The position numbers and the translations under genes are program-made. Positions 10,889 through 22,292 of a stretch of DNA of 64,000 nt are shown here, one piece after another. Origin of the DNA: Musa acuminata AAA Group (taxonomy: Eukaryota > Streptophyta > Magnoliopsida > Zingiberales > Musaceae). Under the pieces are notes generated by a model. It had not been told where the DNA came from. It saw only the letters and a program-made list of their open reading frames with translations, and searched no databases. The first letter of the stretch is position 1. Every line of letters begins with the position of its first letter. The stretch spans positions 16,994,001 through 17,058,000 of the forward strand of contig NC_088356.1 of NCBI RefSeq assembly GCF_036884655.1, given 5' to 3'.

Positions 10889-12032
10889 TGTTATTTTATG
10901 AATCTCTTGAACTATGAAAGTAATTTTGATGATTTAAATATGAATGACTTTTATCCAAATCTTTCACATGATACTTGAGATTTATTCTAAATGAATGAAG
11001 AACTTTTATTCTCTTATGTTTCGTTTTGTCATTTACTAAAGAGAAAAATTATCCGAATGAATCAATGGTTGTTCTTTTGATCACAACTTGAAAGTTTTCT
11101 TTGAATCAAGATTTTTTCTTTCACTAAAGAAGATATTCATCCAAACGAATCTTGATTCTTTCACTTGATATTTATGAATTGTGATTTATTATGAATCAAG
11201 ATTTTTCATTAATTGTCCTCCTATGATTCTTCCTAGTATTTTCTAAAGAAGAGATATATTCAAAATAACCATGATATATCACTTGACTTCTTGATGTTAT
11301 GCCTTGAATTTTATTATGTACAATTGCCTTGTATTTATGATTTGTACATCTCATGATATGATTGAATCACTGATGTAAAAAAGAAAAAAATTGCACTATT
11401 GTATTCTTCCCTTCTTTTTTACAATAACAAAGGGGGAGAAAGTCTTGTTAGTTTGCTCATTGTAAATAAAAAAAAAAATACTAGCTTGCACATTTCAAGG
11501 AAAGAAAACTTGCTAGCTTACAAAAGGAAGCAAAAATTGCTAGTTTGCATATTACAAAAGAAAGCAAAATTGCTAGGTTGCATATTTCAAAGAAGTAGAA
11601 ACTTGCTATTTTGCACATCTCAAGAAAAAAGTGCTAGCTTACTCATCTCAAGATAAGCAAAACTTGCTAACCTTCATACCTTAAAGAGGAGTAACACTAG
11701 TTAGCTTGCATATTCTAAACTGATGTAAATCTTGCTAAATTGCTAACTTGAAAACTTGCTAGTCGTATTTCTCCTTTTTGTTGATAACAAAGGGGGAGAA
11801 GTTATGATGATGATCATGCATGGTGTACTTTGATATTTTAAAATTATGATTATGCATGAAATACTCATGATTTTAAGATGCATGCAATGATGTGATTGAT
11901 TAATCCTTTCAATATTCATGATGCATGCAATGATGAAACAGTCATGATTTTTGAATTCAAAGTTACTATCAATATGATATATTGATAGGGGGAGTTTAGT
12001 ATAAACTCCATAATCAATTGGTTGTCATCATC
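10889..12032 (+). other. 3' non-coding region with degenerate repeats and multiple polypurine tracts
   Basis: AT-rich sequence between gag and the 3' LTR, similar to 25720-27360 of the neighbouring element. From about 11400 to 11760 it carries degenerate ~30-bp repeats built on TTGCTAGCTTGCA and TTTCAAAG. AAAGGGGGAGAA purine tracts occur near 11429 and 11788. Multiple polypurine tracts before the 3' LTR are a described Sirevirus trait. No protein is evident. Confidence 0.6.
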
Positions 12033-12045
12033 AAAAGGGGGAGAT
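12033..12045 (+). other. Polypurine tract
   Basis: AAAAGGGGGAGAT directly before the 3' LTR start TGTTGAATTTC at 12046. Confidence 0.8.
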
Positions 12046-12508
12046 TGTTGAATTTCAGATTTTGATGACGAAATCAATTGATGAGTTATAATCTAATGTG
12101 CATTTAAGTAACCTAGGACTATCTTCGATCAAAAAAGATAAATCCAATGAAGCAGAAAGAATCAGATGTTGGGTAGGAGTGAAACATGTCAAGAGATTGG
12201 AGATCAAGATAGAGGATCGGTCGACGTATTGGCAGAAGGACTTTGTGCCATGAGTCCAGGCATTCGATCGAAGGATCAGATATTACATGAAGGAGATCGG
12301 ATGTTATGGAGGTCAACATGCCAATTGGGCAATATGTTGAAAGAGAGGACGATGCGCCAAAGGGTTGGACGAAGCATCGGATAAACCAATGACATGCTAA
12401 ATAACAAAGAATTCAAGCTTTGTAATAATTCATTTAGATCAAAGTAATTTAGAGGGCTAATTAAGTTAGTTTTGGGTGTAACTATGCCAACTCAATTATG
12501 GGCCCATT
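12046..12508 (+). repeat. 3' LTR, first part (continues at 22206)
   Basis: Begins TGTTGAATTTCAGATTTTG and follows the LTR at 7219 until 12508, where the 9.7 kb insertion starts after CCATT. Confidence 0.85.
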
Positions 12509-13189
12509 TGTCACGCCCCTCAAAATATTATCCATGATATTAAAATTTTTCATCATCACAAACCAATCCAGGATCCAAACTAACGTTTGAGGACACTGAA
12601 AAACATTCTATTCATATTCACATCCATAAAACCTGTGCATTTTAAAATCATATATCACATCACTCGATAATTCACATTTATGGCAACCCAAGCCAACTTG
12701 ACAAACATGAACAACATTTATAATTCCACAAGCTAAATAAATTATACAATCAGAACTCCAACTATTCACCACAAGATCATATCGTCATAAATTAGACTTA
12801 ACATTCAGAAATTCCAAATAAGAGAGATCTCCTAACACTTTGACACAGTATATCAATTTCGGTTCATCGACAATATTTCATTACATACAAAACATACTTA
12901 TACAACAATAGCATAACAACCGACAAGACTTGCCCATCATTCTGAATAGCTATCCACTGCCTCAGCCCAAATCAAACATCTCGAAGAGTGACAAGCTGAC
13001 CTGAAAGATTTATATAACAACGGAGTGAGCCAAAAACGGCTCAGCAAGTGACAAAGCATATTCAGAACAAAAGGAACGATTTCAAACAAGTAAGGTATCA
13101 TAATGCAAGGCAGAATACAAGAATTCTCAAGGATACCATCTCAATAGATACCAAATCATACGTATCATGTCATTCAAAACATATTTGAT

Positions 13190-13530
13190 CCATACCGAAT
13201 GGAACATAAAGTAATTGGAACATATCAATGGCAGATAGGACATTTCAGAACATATCAGTTCATAGCAAATGGAGCACAGAGTAATTGGAGCATATCAGTA
13301 ACAAAGGAAACATATCGGAGCTTATCAATGGCAGATAGGACATTTTAGAACATATCAGTTCATAGCAAATGGAGCACAGAGTAATTGGAGCATATCAGTA
13401 ACAAAGGAAACATATCGGAGCTTATCAATGGCAGATATGACATTTTAGAACATATCAGTTCATAGCAAATGGAGCACAGAGTAATTGGAGCATATCAGAA
13501 ACAAAGGAAACTTATCGGAGCTTATCAATG
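13190..13530. repeat. 100-bp tandem repeats in left LTR (three units)
   Basis: The landmark CATATCAGTTCATAGCAAAT occurs at 13251, 13351 and 13451, exactly 100 bp apart, with partial units at both sides. Confidence 0.9.
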
Positions 13531-15139
13531 GCATATAAAATGTTCCAAAACACATCAACGACATATGGAACATTTCGAAGCAAAATCAACAATGAATGAA
13601 GCATTTCAGAGCATATCAAACTCATATGTCGTACAGAAGCTCAAACGTCGTCCTTGACGTTGCAATCATATCATACTTATCCAGAGCAGGAACAGAAATA
13701 ACTCACCAAAACTCTGGATGTCATATCAAACATATAGAGGGTGTAGTGGGATCACAGACAGAATGTGATTCATCCATTTCTGAATGACCACCAGACAGAA
13801 GTCTCCCACGTCTGGGAGCTCCATCCACCCACGTCTAGGTGAAGTCAGAGGGGGCCGGCAGAGCATCGCAGGCTCTATGCATAACTCCCTTTACCATTTC
13901 TGGCAAAGGTTCACATTATCCCACAACACCAGAATACAAGAGGGCAGATTAAACAATAAGTAGCATAATACGGAAGCACACGCGGAACAACAATACGTAC
14001 ATGTGCCTTTACGAGACAATACGATGCAAGCAACAATCTCTCACAAATGTATTCAGTTTTGGAATGAAATGAAGGCAAGAGTATACAGGGATTCAAAGCA
14101 TTCATACTGAGCTCAATTCAAAATAGGAAGGTTAGATGAATTCAATATCCAAAGGAATGAAACTGGAATAGGCACATATCGAAAGCAAATGCGGAACAAT
14201 AGGATATACATGTGCCTATATGAGTCAATACGATATAGCATAAACGTTACACAACAGTTTTCAAGAATGCAATAATTTTAAGGACAAGAGCATACAAGAA
14301 TTCAAAGCAGTAATATAAAGCTCAATTGAATGAGAAAGCTAAAGGATATCAATTTCCAAAGGAATGAAACCAGAATATGAGAAATCGACCAAAGCTCGAT
14401 TTCTGGCAGAATACAGAAGGCACATTGAACAAATGATTCAAACTATCAATCGTGCTCCAATTTACTCAGAAATAATCATTGGATTATACTTTCAGATAAG
14501 ACAGGCTTCATATGAATTAAACTGTCCAACAGAGAGAGTTACAAATAATTTGGTAAGCAAGTGTCGTAGAACAAAATCTCTGTTGGTAGAATTCATAATG
14601 TCAGATTCAACAGATAACTGGGCAGGTGTTTGGATTCCAAATCTTTCAATCCATATATCAAAGAAAGGTCTACGAGTCTAGTTTCCAATGAAATCAGTTT
14701 TGAACAAATCAGAATTTCCACAAAGACTTATAGGCAGCTCGGTATCAAAAGGTCAGAATCTCAGAAGTTGCACAGATTCGAATCGTTACGTCTAAACAGG
14801 AGATATAACAAATGCAAGGCTAGAATAATTCAAAGTTCCACATATTCAAAGCAAATGTGGAGATAAAATTGGCAGTGAGAAAAGATCAGGAAACTTGCAA
14901 TAAGACATATCAGAGCAATTATAGGAGAAACGAACAGGGAACTTGCAATAGAAAGGATCGAAACAAGTGGGAAACTTGCCTTTCAAAGATTTCGATCCGA
15001 AGATCCAAAGAAGGTGCCAGCCCAAATCCTTCTACTTTTCCTCCGTGTCCTCTCTCTGTTTCATTTTGTGCTCCCGTTTTCTTCCTTTTCTTCGCAACTA
15101 CACCACGTGTCGAACATCGAGGCACAGTCACCTGCTCTC

Positions 15140-16420
15140 TCTTACTCTCATTCCTTCTTTTTCTTTCCCAAACGCAGCTGCCATAGCCGCCGCCGCTGCC
15201 GCTGCCACAATCGCAGCCCCTTCCACCGCACTATCTTCCTTCCTCCCTTCTCTCGCAGACATAACTGCTGCATACGCAGTCGCTGCCGCTGCGGCCGCAA
15301 TCCCGTCCGCAGCCCCTTTTTCCCCCTTTCCTTTCTTTTCTTTCCCAGCTGCAACTGCCGCAGTCGCAGTCGCAACCATGGCCGCAGCCACCACAGCCGC
15401 AGCCTTTTATTTCTCCCCTGCTCTATTTCCTCTCCTTCTCTTCCAGCTGCAGCTGCCACTGCCACAGCTGCCTCTCCTTCTCCTCTTCCTCTCTTCTTCC
15501 CTTTTACTTTCTCTTCTTCTTCCTTTCCTTCTCTTCTTTCCCAGCTGCACTGCTGCAGTCGCAGCCTCAGCCACGACCACAGCCTCTTCTTCCTCCCCTG
15601 CTCATCTTCCTCTCCTTCTTCTCTTCCAACTGCAGCTGCCATCGCCGCAGCCGCAGCCCCTTCTTTCCCTTCTCTTCTTCCTCTCCTTCCCTTCTCTTCC
15701 TTCCTCTTACTCTTTCCCTGCCATAGCTGCAGCTGCCACAGCCGCAGCCGCAGCTACTTCTTTCCCTTCTCCTCTTCCTTCTCCTTCCTTTCTTCTTCTT
15801 CTCTTCTTCTCCTTCCTCCCCTTCTTCTTCCCGGCGTCACACACACCCTCTCCTCTGTTTCCTCTGCAGGGAACAGAGGTATCACAACCTCTTCTCCTGC
15901 TTCCCCTTCTTCTTCTCTTCCTCTTCTTCTTCTTATGCTCTTCTCCTACCCGACACCCCACACGTCTCCTCTGTTTCCACCTGCAGGAAACAGAGGTGCT
16001 GCAGCCCTAGCTGCTGCCACCTCTCGCTCCTCTCCGTCTTCCCTCTCTTTTCCCTCTTCTTCTCCTTCTCTTCTTCTCCTCTTCCCTTTTTCCTCCCCAA
16101 CGCCACACACCTCCTCGCTGCAGCCTTGCCGCAGCTATCCTCCTCTCTTCTTCTTCTTCTTCTTCTTCTTCTTCCCTTTTCATCCTCAACGCCCCACACA
16201 TCCTCTCCTCTGTTTCAACCTGCGGAAAACAGAGGTGCTGCAGCCCTAGCTGCTGCAGCTGCCTCTCTTTCTCCTCTCCATCTTCCCTCTCTTCTACTTC
16301 TTCTTTTCTTCTCTTCTCCCTCTTCTTCCTCTCTTCTTTTCCCTCTTCTTCTCTTCTCCCACTACTTCTCTTCTTCTCCCCACGCCCCACCGCTTTTCTC
16401 TGTTTCTCGAAGAAACAGAG
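15140..16420. repeat. Polypyrimidine and GCAGCC-rich low-complexity block
   Basis: Plus strand is dominated by CTT/CCT runs with interspersed GCAGCCGCAGCTGCC stretches. Long open frames in several phases on both strands (Ala/Leu/Ser/Phe-rich one way, Lys/Glu/Arg-rich the other) result from composition. On the element's own (minus) strand the block is polypurine and lies in U3. Confidence 0.85.
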
Positions 16421-16465
16421 AGAGCGTGGGAGGCGGTGGGATAAAACCGAAATTTTCGGTTTTCT
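15852..16465. repeat. Series of five inverted repeats in LTR U3
   Basis: Four hairpins share a CTCTGTTTC / GAAACAGAG stem: 15852-15879, 15968-15996 (11-bp perfect stem), 16207-16235 and 16397-16421 (11-bp perfect stem). The last is enclosed by CCCACCGC / GCGGTGGG arms (16386-16393, 16433-16440). A near-perfect palindrome AAAACCGAAA / TTTTCGGTTTT follows at 16444-16464. All are repeated in the right LTR 5619 bp downstream. Confidence 0.8.
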
Positions 16466-16586
16466 TTATTTTCTTTTCATTTTGCAACTTAGCAATTTAG
16501 TCCTTGAAATTTTCATATTTACATATAGGTCCCCCGATTTATAAATAAATCTTTATTAATAATTTTCAAAAGTGAGGGATATTACA

Positions 16587-16606
16587 CTCTCCCCTCCTTA
16601 AAAGAA
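16587..16606 (-). other. Polypurine tract of LARD-like element
   Basis: Minus strand reads TTTAAGGAGGGGAGAG immediately before its 3' LTR start TGTAATATCC. Confidence 0.75.
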
Positions 16607-16679
16607 AATTTAGTCCTCTAAATTGATCATAGTTCAATCAACGAAAAGATGAGGATTATGATATCTTTATTTCCTTCTC

Positions 16680-17720
16680 CTGCTCTCAAATAATTTCATC
16701 AATACAATATAATGACATAATTATCCAAGAGTGACCGAAATATTCTCCTCCTTGATCCTCAATAAATGGTAACCCGACCTTCAATCAATTTCTAAAAATA
16801 CTTGCGCACCCTGAAGTTAATCAAGCAAGTCGTTACTTCCGGAAATACTCATTTTTGATTGTCACCTGATTCAATTGTCTATAATCATTACAAAGCCTCA
16901 ATGTTCCATACATCTTTTTAACTAACACCGGAGCACCCCATGATGAAATATTAAGCAAAATAAAATCATCATTTAATAATCCTTGTAGTTGCTTTTCCAA
17001 TTCCACTTACTCAAATGATATCTTTCTGTAGAGAGGCTTAGATATTGGGATTGTCCCAAGGACCAAATCAAAAGCAAGATCACATTTGGAGATAATCCAA
17101 ACAAGTCATCCTGGGATACATTAGGCAAGGAGATAAATAATGTCCAATACTCCCAAAATAAAAGATCGGCTGATCAAATATGCAAAAAGTGATCATTGGT
17201 TATATACCAATCCATACTGGTATGATAAGAAGATAGCCAATCCATACCAAGTATAATATCATAACTCCAAATCTCTAGGAGAACTAAATCAGCAAAAGTT
17301 CAAGTTCTCCAACAAAAATCAGACAAGAAGACCAGATTCAAGTTCGTTATCAAAGAATCTCCAATGATTGTACTTACATATAGCACATAATGTAGTGGTC
17401 TAGGTTGAATACCCAAGTGATAGGCAAAATATTCCGAATCAAATCATAGATGGGACCCATGGTCAAACAAATATTTGCATTCTTTCATAAACATGCATAA
17501 TACCTTTGACCACTAATTCATAAGTTTCAGAATCATATTCAGTGATAGCATACACTCTGACATGGGCTGATGATTTATGAGGCAGTGACACTTTCTTCTT
17601 GTTCAAAGGACAGTCTTTTATTTCATGTTCCAACTTTCTACAAGCAAAATAGACTCTAGTCACCCGGAAACACAAACTTGTTTCATAATTTAACCCGCAA
17701 TTCACACATGAATGAGTCTT
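16680..17720 (-). pseudogene. Gypsy gag-protease-RT remnant
   Basis: On the minus strand, in order: a degenerate zinc knuckle (ACRKLEHEIKDCP at about 17620-17660; first Cys replaced by Tyr), a decayed protease ending in SYDIILGMDWLSS (17225-17285), and the start of reverse transcriptase with [15 protein letters not shown] and DYRQLNQ (16858-16945), then LQGAQVF. After that the sequence jumps to the polypurine tract; the rest of RT, RNase H and integrase are absent. The order and motifs are of Ty3/gypsy type. Stops and frameshifts are frequent, so no product is expected. Confidence 0.8.
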
Positions 17721-18211
17721 TTGTGGTGACTTCCCATTTCAAATCCAAATGTCTTGACCCTCTTGTTATCACTTTCTGATTCATTTCTAATCATATTCTT
17801 ATTGGTAAACTTGTCCTTGTCATTCTTGCCATTGATCTCCAAAAATTCTTTTCATTTTTGCCATTAATGATCATCTTCTATTTCCAATATAAGGTGGCAA
17901 AAGAAATCTTTCGATCATCAGAACAATTTTGTACATCGAATATCTTCTCTATTCGCATCATCCATTTTTCTGCCACCAATGAAATTAGGTCCACCATGCT
18001 TCTGCTGCGCCACTCTGATTCAATATCCCAAATCAATCCTTTCATTCCTCTTAATTAATCAGAAACAAATGAAATAGGAGGACCAAATGTCCTCGTCATC
18101 CCAGATTCCTAAAATGCATCAAAGAAAATTTCCACTGATCACTATAGTTCATTAGACCTCAATATATTTTGCACGTCAACATATCAAATATTTCAGTAAT
18201 CCTCAAACAAT

Positions 18212-18224
18212 GCTCTGATACCAC
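18212..18224 (-). other. Primer-binding site of LARD-like element
   Basis: Minus strand reads GTGGTATCAGAGC, three bases inside the 5' LTR end (18228). This fixes the orientation as minus. Confidence 0.85.
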
Positions 18225-18227
18225 CTC

Positions 18228-21200
18228 TGTCACGCCCCTCAAAATATTATCCATGATATTAAAATTTTTCATCATCACAAACCAATCCAGGATCCAAACT
18301 AACGTTTGAGGATACTGAAAAACATTCTATTCATATTCACATCCATAAAACCTGTGCATTTTAAAATCATATATCACATCACTCGATAATTCACATTTAT
18401 GGCAACCCAAGCCAACTTGACAAACATGAACAACATTTATAATTCCACAAGCTAAATAAATTATACAATCAGAACTCCAACTATTCACCACAAGATCATA
18501 TCGTCATAAATTAGACTTAACATTCAGAAATTCCAAATAAGAGAGATCTCCTAACACTTTGACACAGTATATCAATTTCGGTTCATCGACAATATTTCAT
18601 TACATACAAAACATACTTATACAACAATAGCATAACAACCGACAAGACTTGCCCATCATTCTGAATAGCTATCCACTGCCTCAGCCCAAATCAAACATCT
18701 CGAAGAGTGACAAGCTGACCTGAAAGATTTATATAACAACGGAGTGAGCCAAAAACGGCTCAGCAAGTGACAAAGCATATTCAGAACAAAAGGAACGATT
18801 TCAAACAAGTAAGGTATCATAATGCAAGGCAGAATACAAGAATTCTCAAGGATACCATCTCAATAGATACCAAATCATACGTATCATGTCATTCAAAACA
18901 TATTTGATCCATACCGAATGGAACATAAAGTAATTGGAACATATCAATGGCAGATAGGACATTTTAGAACATATCAGTTCATAGCAAATGGAGCACAGAG
19001 TAATTGGAGCATATCAGTAACAAAGGAAACATATCGGAGCTTATCAATGGCAGATAGGACATTTTAGAACATATCAGTTCATAGCAAATGGAGCACAGAG
19101 TAATTGGAGCATATCAGAAACAAAGGAAACTTATCGGAGCTTATCAATGGCATATAAAATGTTCCAAAACACATCAACGACATATGGAACATTTCGAAGC
19201 AAAATCAACAATGAATGAAGCATTTCAGAGCATATCAAACTCATATGTCGTACAGAAGCTCAAACGTCGTCCTTGACGTTGCAATCATATCATACTTATC
19301 CAGAGCAGGAACAGAAATAACTCACCAAAACTCTGGATGTCATATCAAACATATAGAGGGTGTAGTGGGATCACAGATAGAATGTGATTCATCCATTTCT
19401 GAATGACCACCAGACAGAAGTCTCCCACGTCTGGGAGCTCCATCCACCCACGTCTAGGTGAAGTCAGAGGGGGCCGGCAGAGCATCGCAGGCTCTATGCA
19501 TAACTCCCTTTACCATTTCTGGCAAAGGTTCACATTATCCCACAACACCAGAATACAAGAGGGCAGATTAAACAATAAGTAGCATAATACGGAAGCACAC
19601 GCGGAACAACAATACGTACATGTGCCTTTACGAGACAATACGATGCAAGCAACAATCTCTCACAAATGTATTCAGTTTTGGAATGAAATGAAGGCAAGAG
19701 TATACAGGGATTCAAAGCATTCATACTGAGCTCAATTCAAAATAGGAAGGTTAGATGAATTCAATATCCAAAGGAATGAAACTGGAATAGGCACATATCG
19801 AAAGCAAATGCGGAACAATAGGATATACATGTGCCTATATGAGTCAATACGATATAGCATAAACGTTACACAACAGTTTTCAAGAATGCAATAATTTTAA
19901 GGACAAGAGCATACAAGAATTCAAAGCAGTAATATAAAGCTCAATTGAATGAGAAAGCTAAAGGATATCAATTTCCAAAGGAATGAAACCAGAATATGAG
20001 AAATCGACCAAAGCTCGATTTCTGGCAGAATACAGAAGGCACATTGAACAAATGATTCAAACTATCAATCGTGCTCCAATTTACTCAGAAATAATCATTG
20101 GATTATACTTTCAGATAAGACAGGCTTCATATGAATTAAACTGTCCAACAGAGAGAGTTACAAATAATTTGGTAAGCAAGTGTCGTAGAACAAAATCTCT
20201 GTTGGTAGAATTCATAATGTCAGATTCAACAGATAACTGGGCAGGTGTTTGGATTCCAAATCTTTCAATCCATATATCAAAGAAAGGTCTACGAGTCTAG
20301 TTTCCAATGAAATCAGTTTTGAACAAATCAGAATTTCCACAAAGACTTATAGGCAGCTCGGTATCAAAAGGTCAGAATCTCAGAAGTTGCACAGATTCGA
20401 ATCGTTACGTCTAAACAGGAGATATAACAAATGCAAGGCTAGAATAATTCAAAGTTCCACATATTCAAAGCAAATGTGGAGATAAAATTGGCAGTGAGAA
20501 AAGATCAGGAAACTTGCAATAAGACATATCAGAGCAATTATAGGAGAAACGAACAGGGAACTTGCAATAGAAAGGATCGAAACAAGTGGGAAACTTGCCT
20601 TTCAAAGATTTCGATCCGAAGATCCAAAGAAGGTGCCAGCCCAAATCCTTCTACTTTTCCTCCGTGTCCTCTCTCTGTTTCATTTTGTGCTCCCGTTTTC
20701 TTCCTTTTCTTCGCAACTACACCACGTGTCGAACATCGAGGCACAGTCACCTGCTCTCTCTTACTCTCATTCCTTCTTTTTCTTTCCCAAACGCAGCTGC
20801 CATAGCCGCCGCCGCTGCCGCTGCCACAATCGCAGCCCCTTCCACCGCACTATCTTCCTTCCTCCCTTCTCTCGCAGACATAACTGCTGCATACGCAGTC
20901 GCTGCCGTTGCGGCCGCAATCCCGTCCGCAGCCCCTTTTTCCCCCTTTCCTTTCTTTTCTTTCCCAGCTGCAACTGCCGCAGTCGCAGTCGCAACCATGG
21001 CCGCAGCCACCACAGCCGCAGCCTTTTATTTCTCCCCTGCTCTATTTCCTCTCCTTCTCTTCCAGCTGCAGCTGCCACTGCCACAGCTGCCTCTCCTTCT
21101 CCTCTTCCTCTCTTCTTCCCTTTTACTTTCTCTTCTTCTTCCTTTCCTTCTCTTCTTTCCCAGCTGCACTGCTGCAGTCGCAGCCTCAGCCACGACCACA

Positions 21201-22205
21201 GCCTCTTCTTCCTCCCCTGCTCATCTTCCTCTCCTTCTTCTCTTCCAACTGCAGCTGCCATCGCCGCAGCCGCAGCCCCTTCTTTCCCTTCTCTTCTTCC
21301 TCTCCTTCCCTTCTCTTCCTTCCTCTTACTCTTTCCCTGCCATAGCTGCAGCTGCCACAGCCGCAGCCGCAGCTACTTCTTTCCCTTCTCCTCTTCCTTC
21401 TCCTTCCTTTCTTCTTCTTCTCTTCTTCTCCTTCCTCCCCTTCTTCTTCCCGGCGTCACACACACCCTCTCCTCTGTTTCCTCTGCAGGGAACAGAGGTA
21501 TCACAACCTCTTCTCCTGCTTCCCCTTCTTCTTCTCTTCCTCTTCTTCTTCTTATGCTCTTCTCCTACCCGACACCCCACACGTCTCCTCTGTTTCCACC
21601 TGCAGGAAACAGAGGTGCTGCAGCCCTAGCTGCTGCCACCTCTCGCTCCTCTCCGTCTTCCCTCTCTTTTCCCTCTTCTTCTCCTTCTCTTCTTCTCCTC
21701 TTCCCTTTTTCCTCCCCAACGCCACACACCTCCTCGCTGCAGCCTTGCCGCAGCTATCCTCCTCTCTTCTTCTTCTTCTTCTTCTTCTTCTTCCCTTTTC
21801 ATCCTCAACGCCCCACACATCCTCTCCTCTGTTTCAACCTGCGGAAAACAGAGGTGCTGCAGCCCTAGCTGCTGCAGCTGCCTCTCTTTCTCCTCTCCAT
21901 CTTCCCTCTCTTCTACTTCTTCTTTTCTTCTCTTCTCCCTCTTCTTCCTCTCTTCTTTTCCCTCTTCTTCTCTTCTCCCACTACTTCTCTTCTTCTCCCC
22001 ACGCCCCACCGCTTTTCTCTGTTTCTCGAAGAAACAGAGAGAGCGTGGGAGGCGGTGGGATAAAACCGAAATTTTCGGTTTTCTTTATTTTCTTTTCATT
22101 TTGCAACTTAGCAATTTAGTCCTTGAAATTTTCATATTTACATATAGGTCCCCCGATTTATAAATAAATCTTTATTAATAATTTTCAAAAGTGAGGGATA
22201 TTACA
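18228..22205 (-). repeat. 5' LTR of LARD-like element (3978 bp)
   Basis: Same sequence as the left LTR apart from two instead of three full 100-bp units (landmark at 18970 and 19070) and about four C-to-T differences read on the plus strand. Ends with TTACA at 22205 before the CCATT target duplication. Its low-complexity block is at 20759-22039 and its hairpins at 21471-22084. Confidence 0.9.
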
Positions 22206-22292
22206 CCATTGGGCCTGAGTTGGGACTATTTTAGGCCTAGTGGAAAGCTTATTCAGTGACCCAAGCATAGGTGGAATTACCCATGACCTAGA
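22206..22292 (+). repeat. 3' LTR of the 7219 element, second part
   Basis: Continues the LTR from 12508 (CCATTGGGCCTGAGTTGGGA, compare 7675) and is cut at 22292 by the next LTR element. Confidence 0.8.

Larger units (their letters stand above)
12509..16586 (-). repeat. 3' LTR of LARD-like element (4078 bp)
   Basis: On the minus strand starts TGTAATATCCCTCAC and ends GGGCGTGACA. By eye it differs from the right LTR by one extra 100-bp repeat unit and about four single bases. Holds the 100-bp repeats (13190-13530), a polypyrimidine/GCAGCC-rich block (15140-16420) and hairpins (15852-16465). Confidence 0.9.
12509..22205 (-). mobile_element. LARD-like gypsy (chromovirus) derivative with ~4 kb LTRs
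   Basis: 9697 bp flanked by the 5-bp target duplication CCATT (12504-12508 and 22206-22210) and bounded by TGTCACG and TTACA. LTRs 12509-16586 and 18228-22205 surround only 1.64 kb of internal DNA. A reversed primer site (18212-18224) and purine tract (16587-16606) show that the element points to the minus strand. The internal remnants (zinc knuckle, protease tail, RT start) are Ty3/gypsy; the GMDWL motif and the LTR size suggest a Tekay/Del- or Retand-like source (inference). Large LTRs with a short, mostly non-coding interior match the LARD concept. Confidence 0.85.
7219..22292 (+). mobile_element. Pol-less Sirevirus-like element (type III LTR) with nested insertions
   Basis: Order on the plus strand: 5' LTR 7219-8573, PBS, decayed gag 8624-9163, 3' non-coding region 10889-12032, polypurine tract, 3' LTR from 12046. 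It is split twice: by a truncated Tork-like LTR (9164-10888) and, in the 3' LTR, by the element at 12509-22205. The 3' LTR resumes at 22206 and is cut again at 22292 by another LTR element. No pol sequence exists between gag and the 3' region, so it was non-autonomous or internally deleted. Confidence 0.75.

Noticed and set aside
10441..10978. Short plus-strand frames (82 and 114 codons)
   Set aside because: They lie across the LTR end, primer site and leader of the truncated copia element.
14967..16249. Overlapping 347- and 411-codon frames (and copies at 20586-21868)
   Set aside because: Low-complexity Ala/Leu/Ser/Phe composition from a polypyrimidine block inside LTRs; both strands are open in several phases and no family motif is present.
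12509..22205. Tandem duplication of a 4 kb gene-bearing segment
   Set aside because: The two copies are LTRs: TG/CA ends, CCATT target duplication, primer site and polypurine tract at the inner edges.
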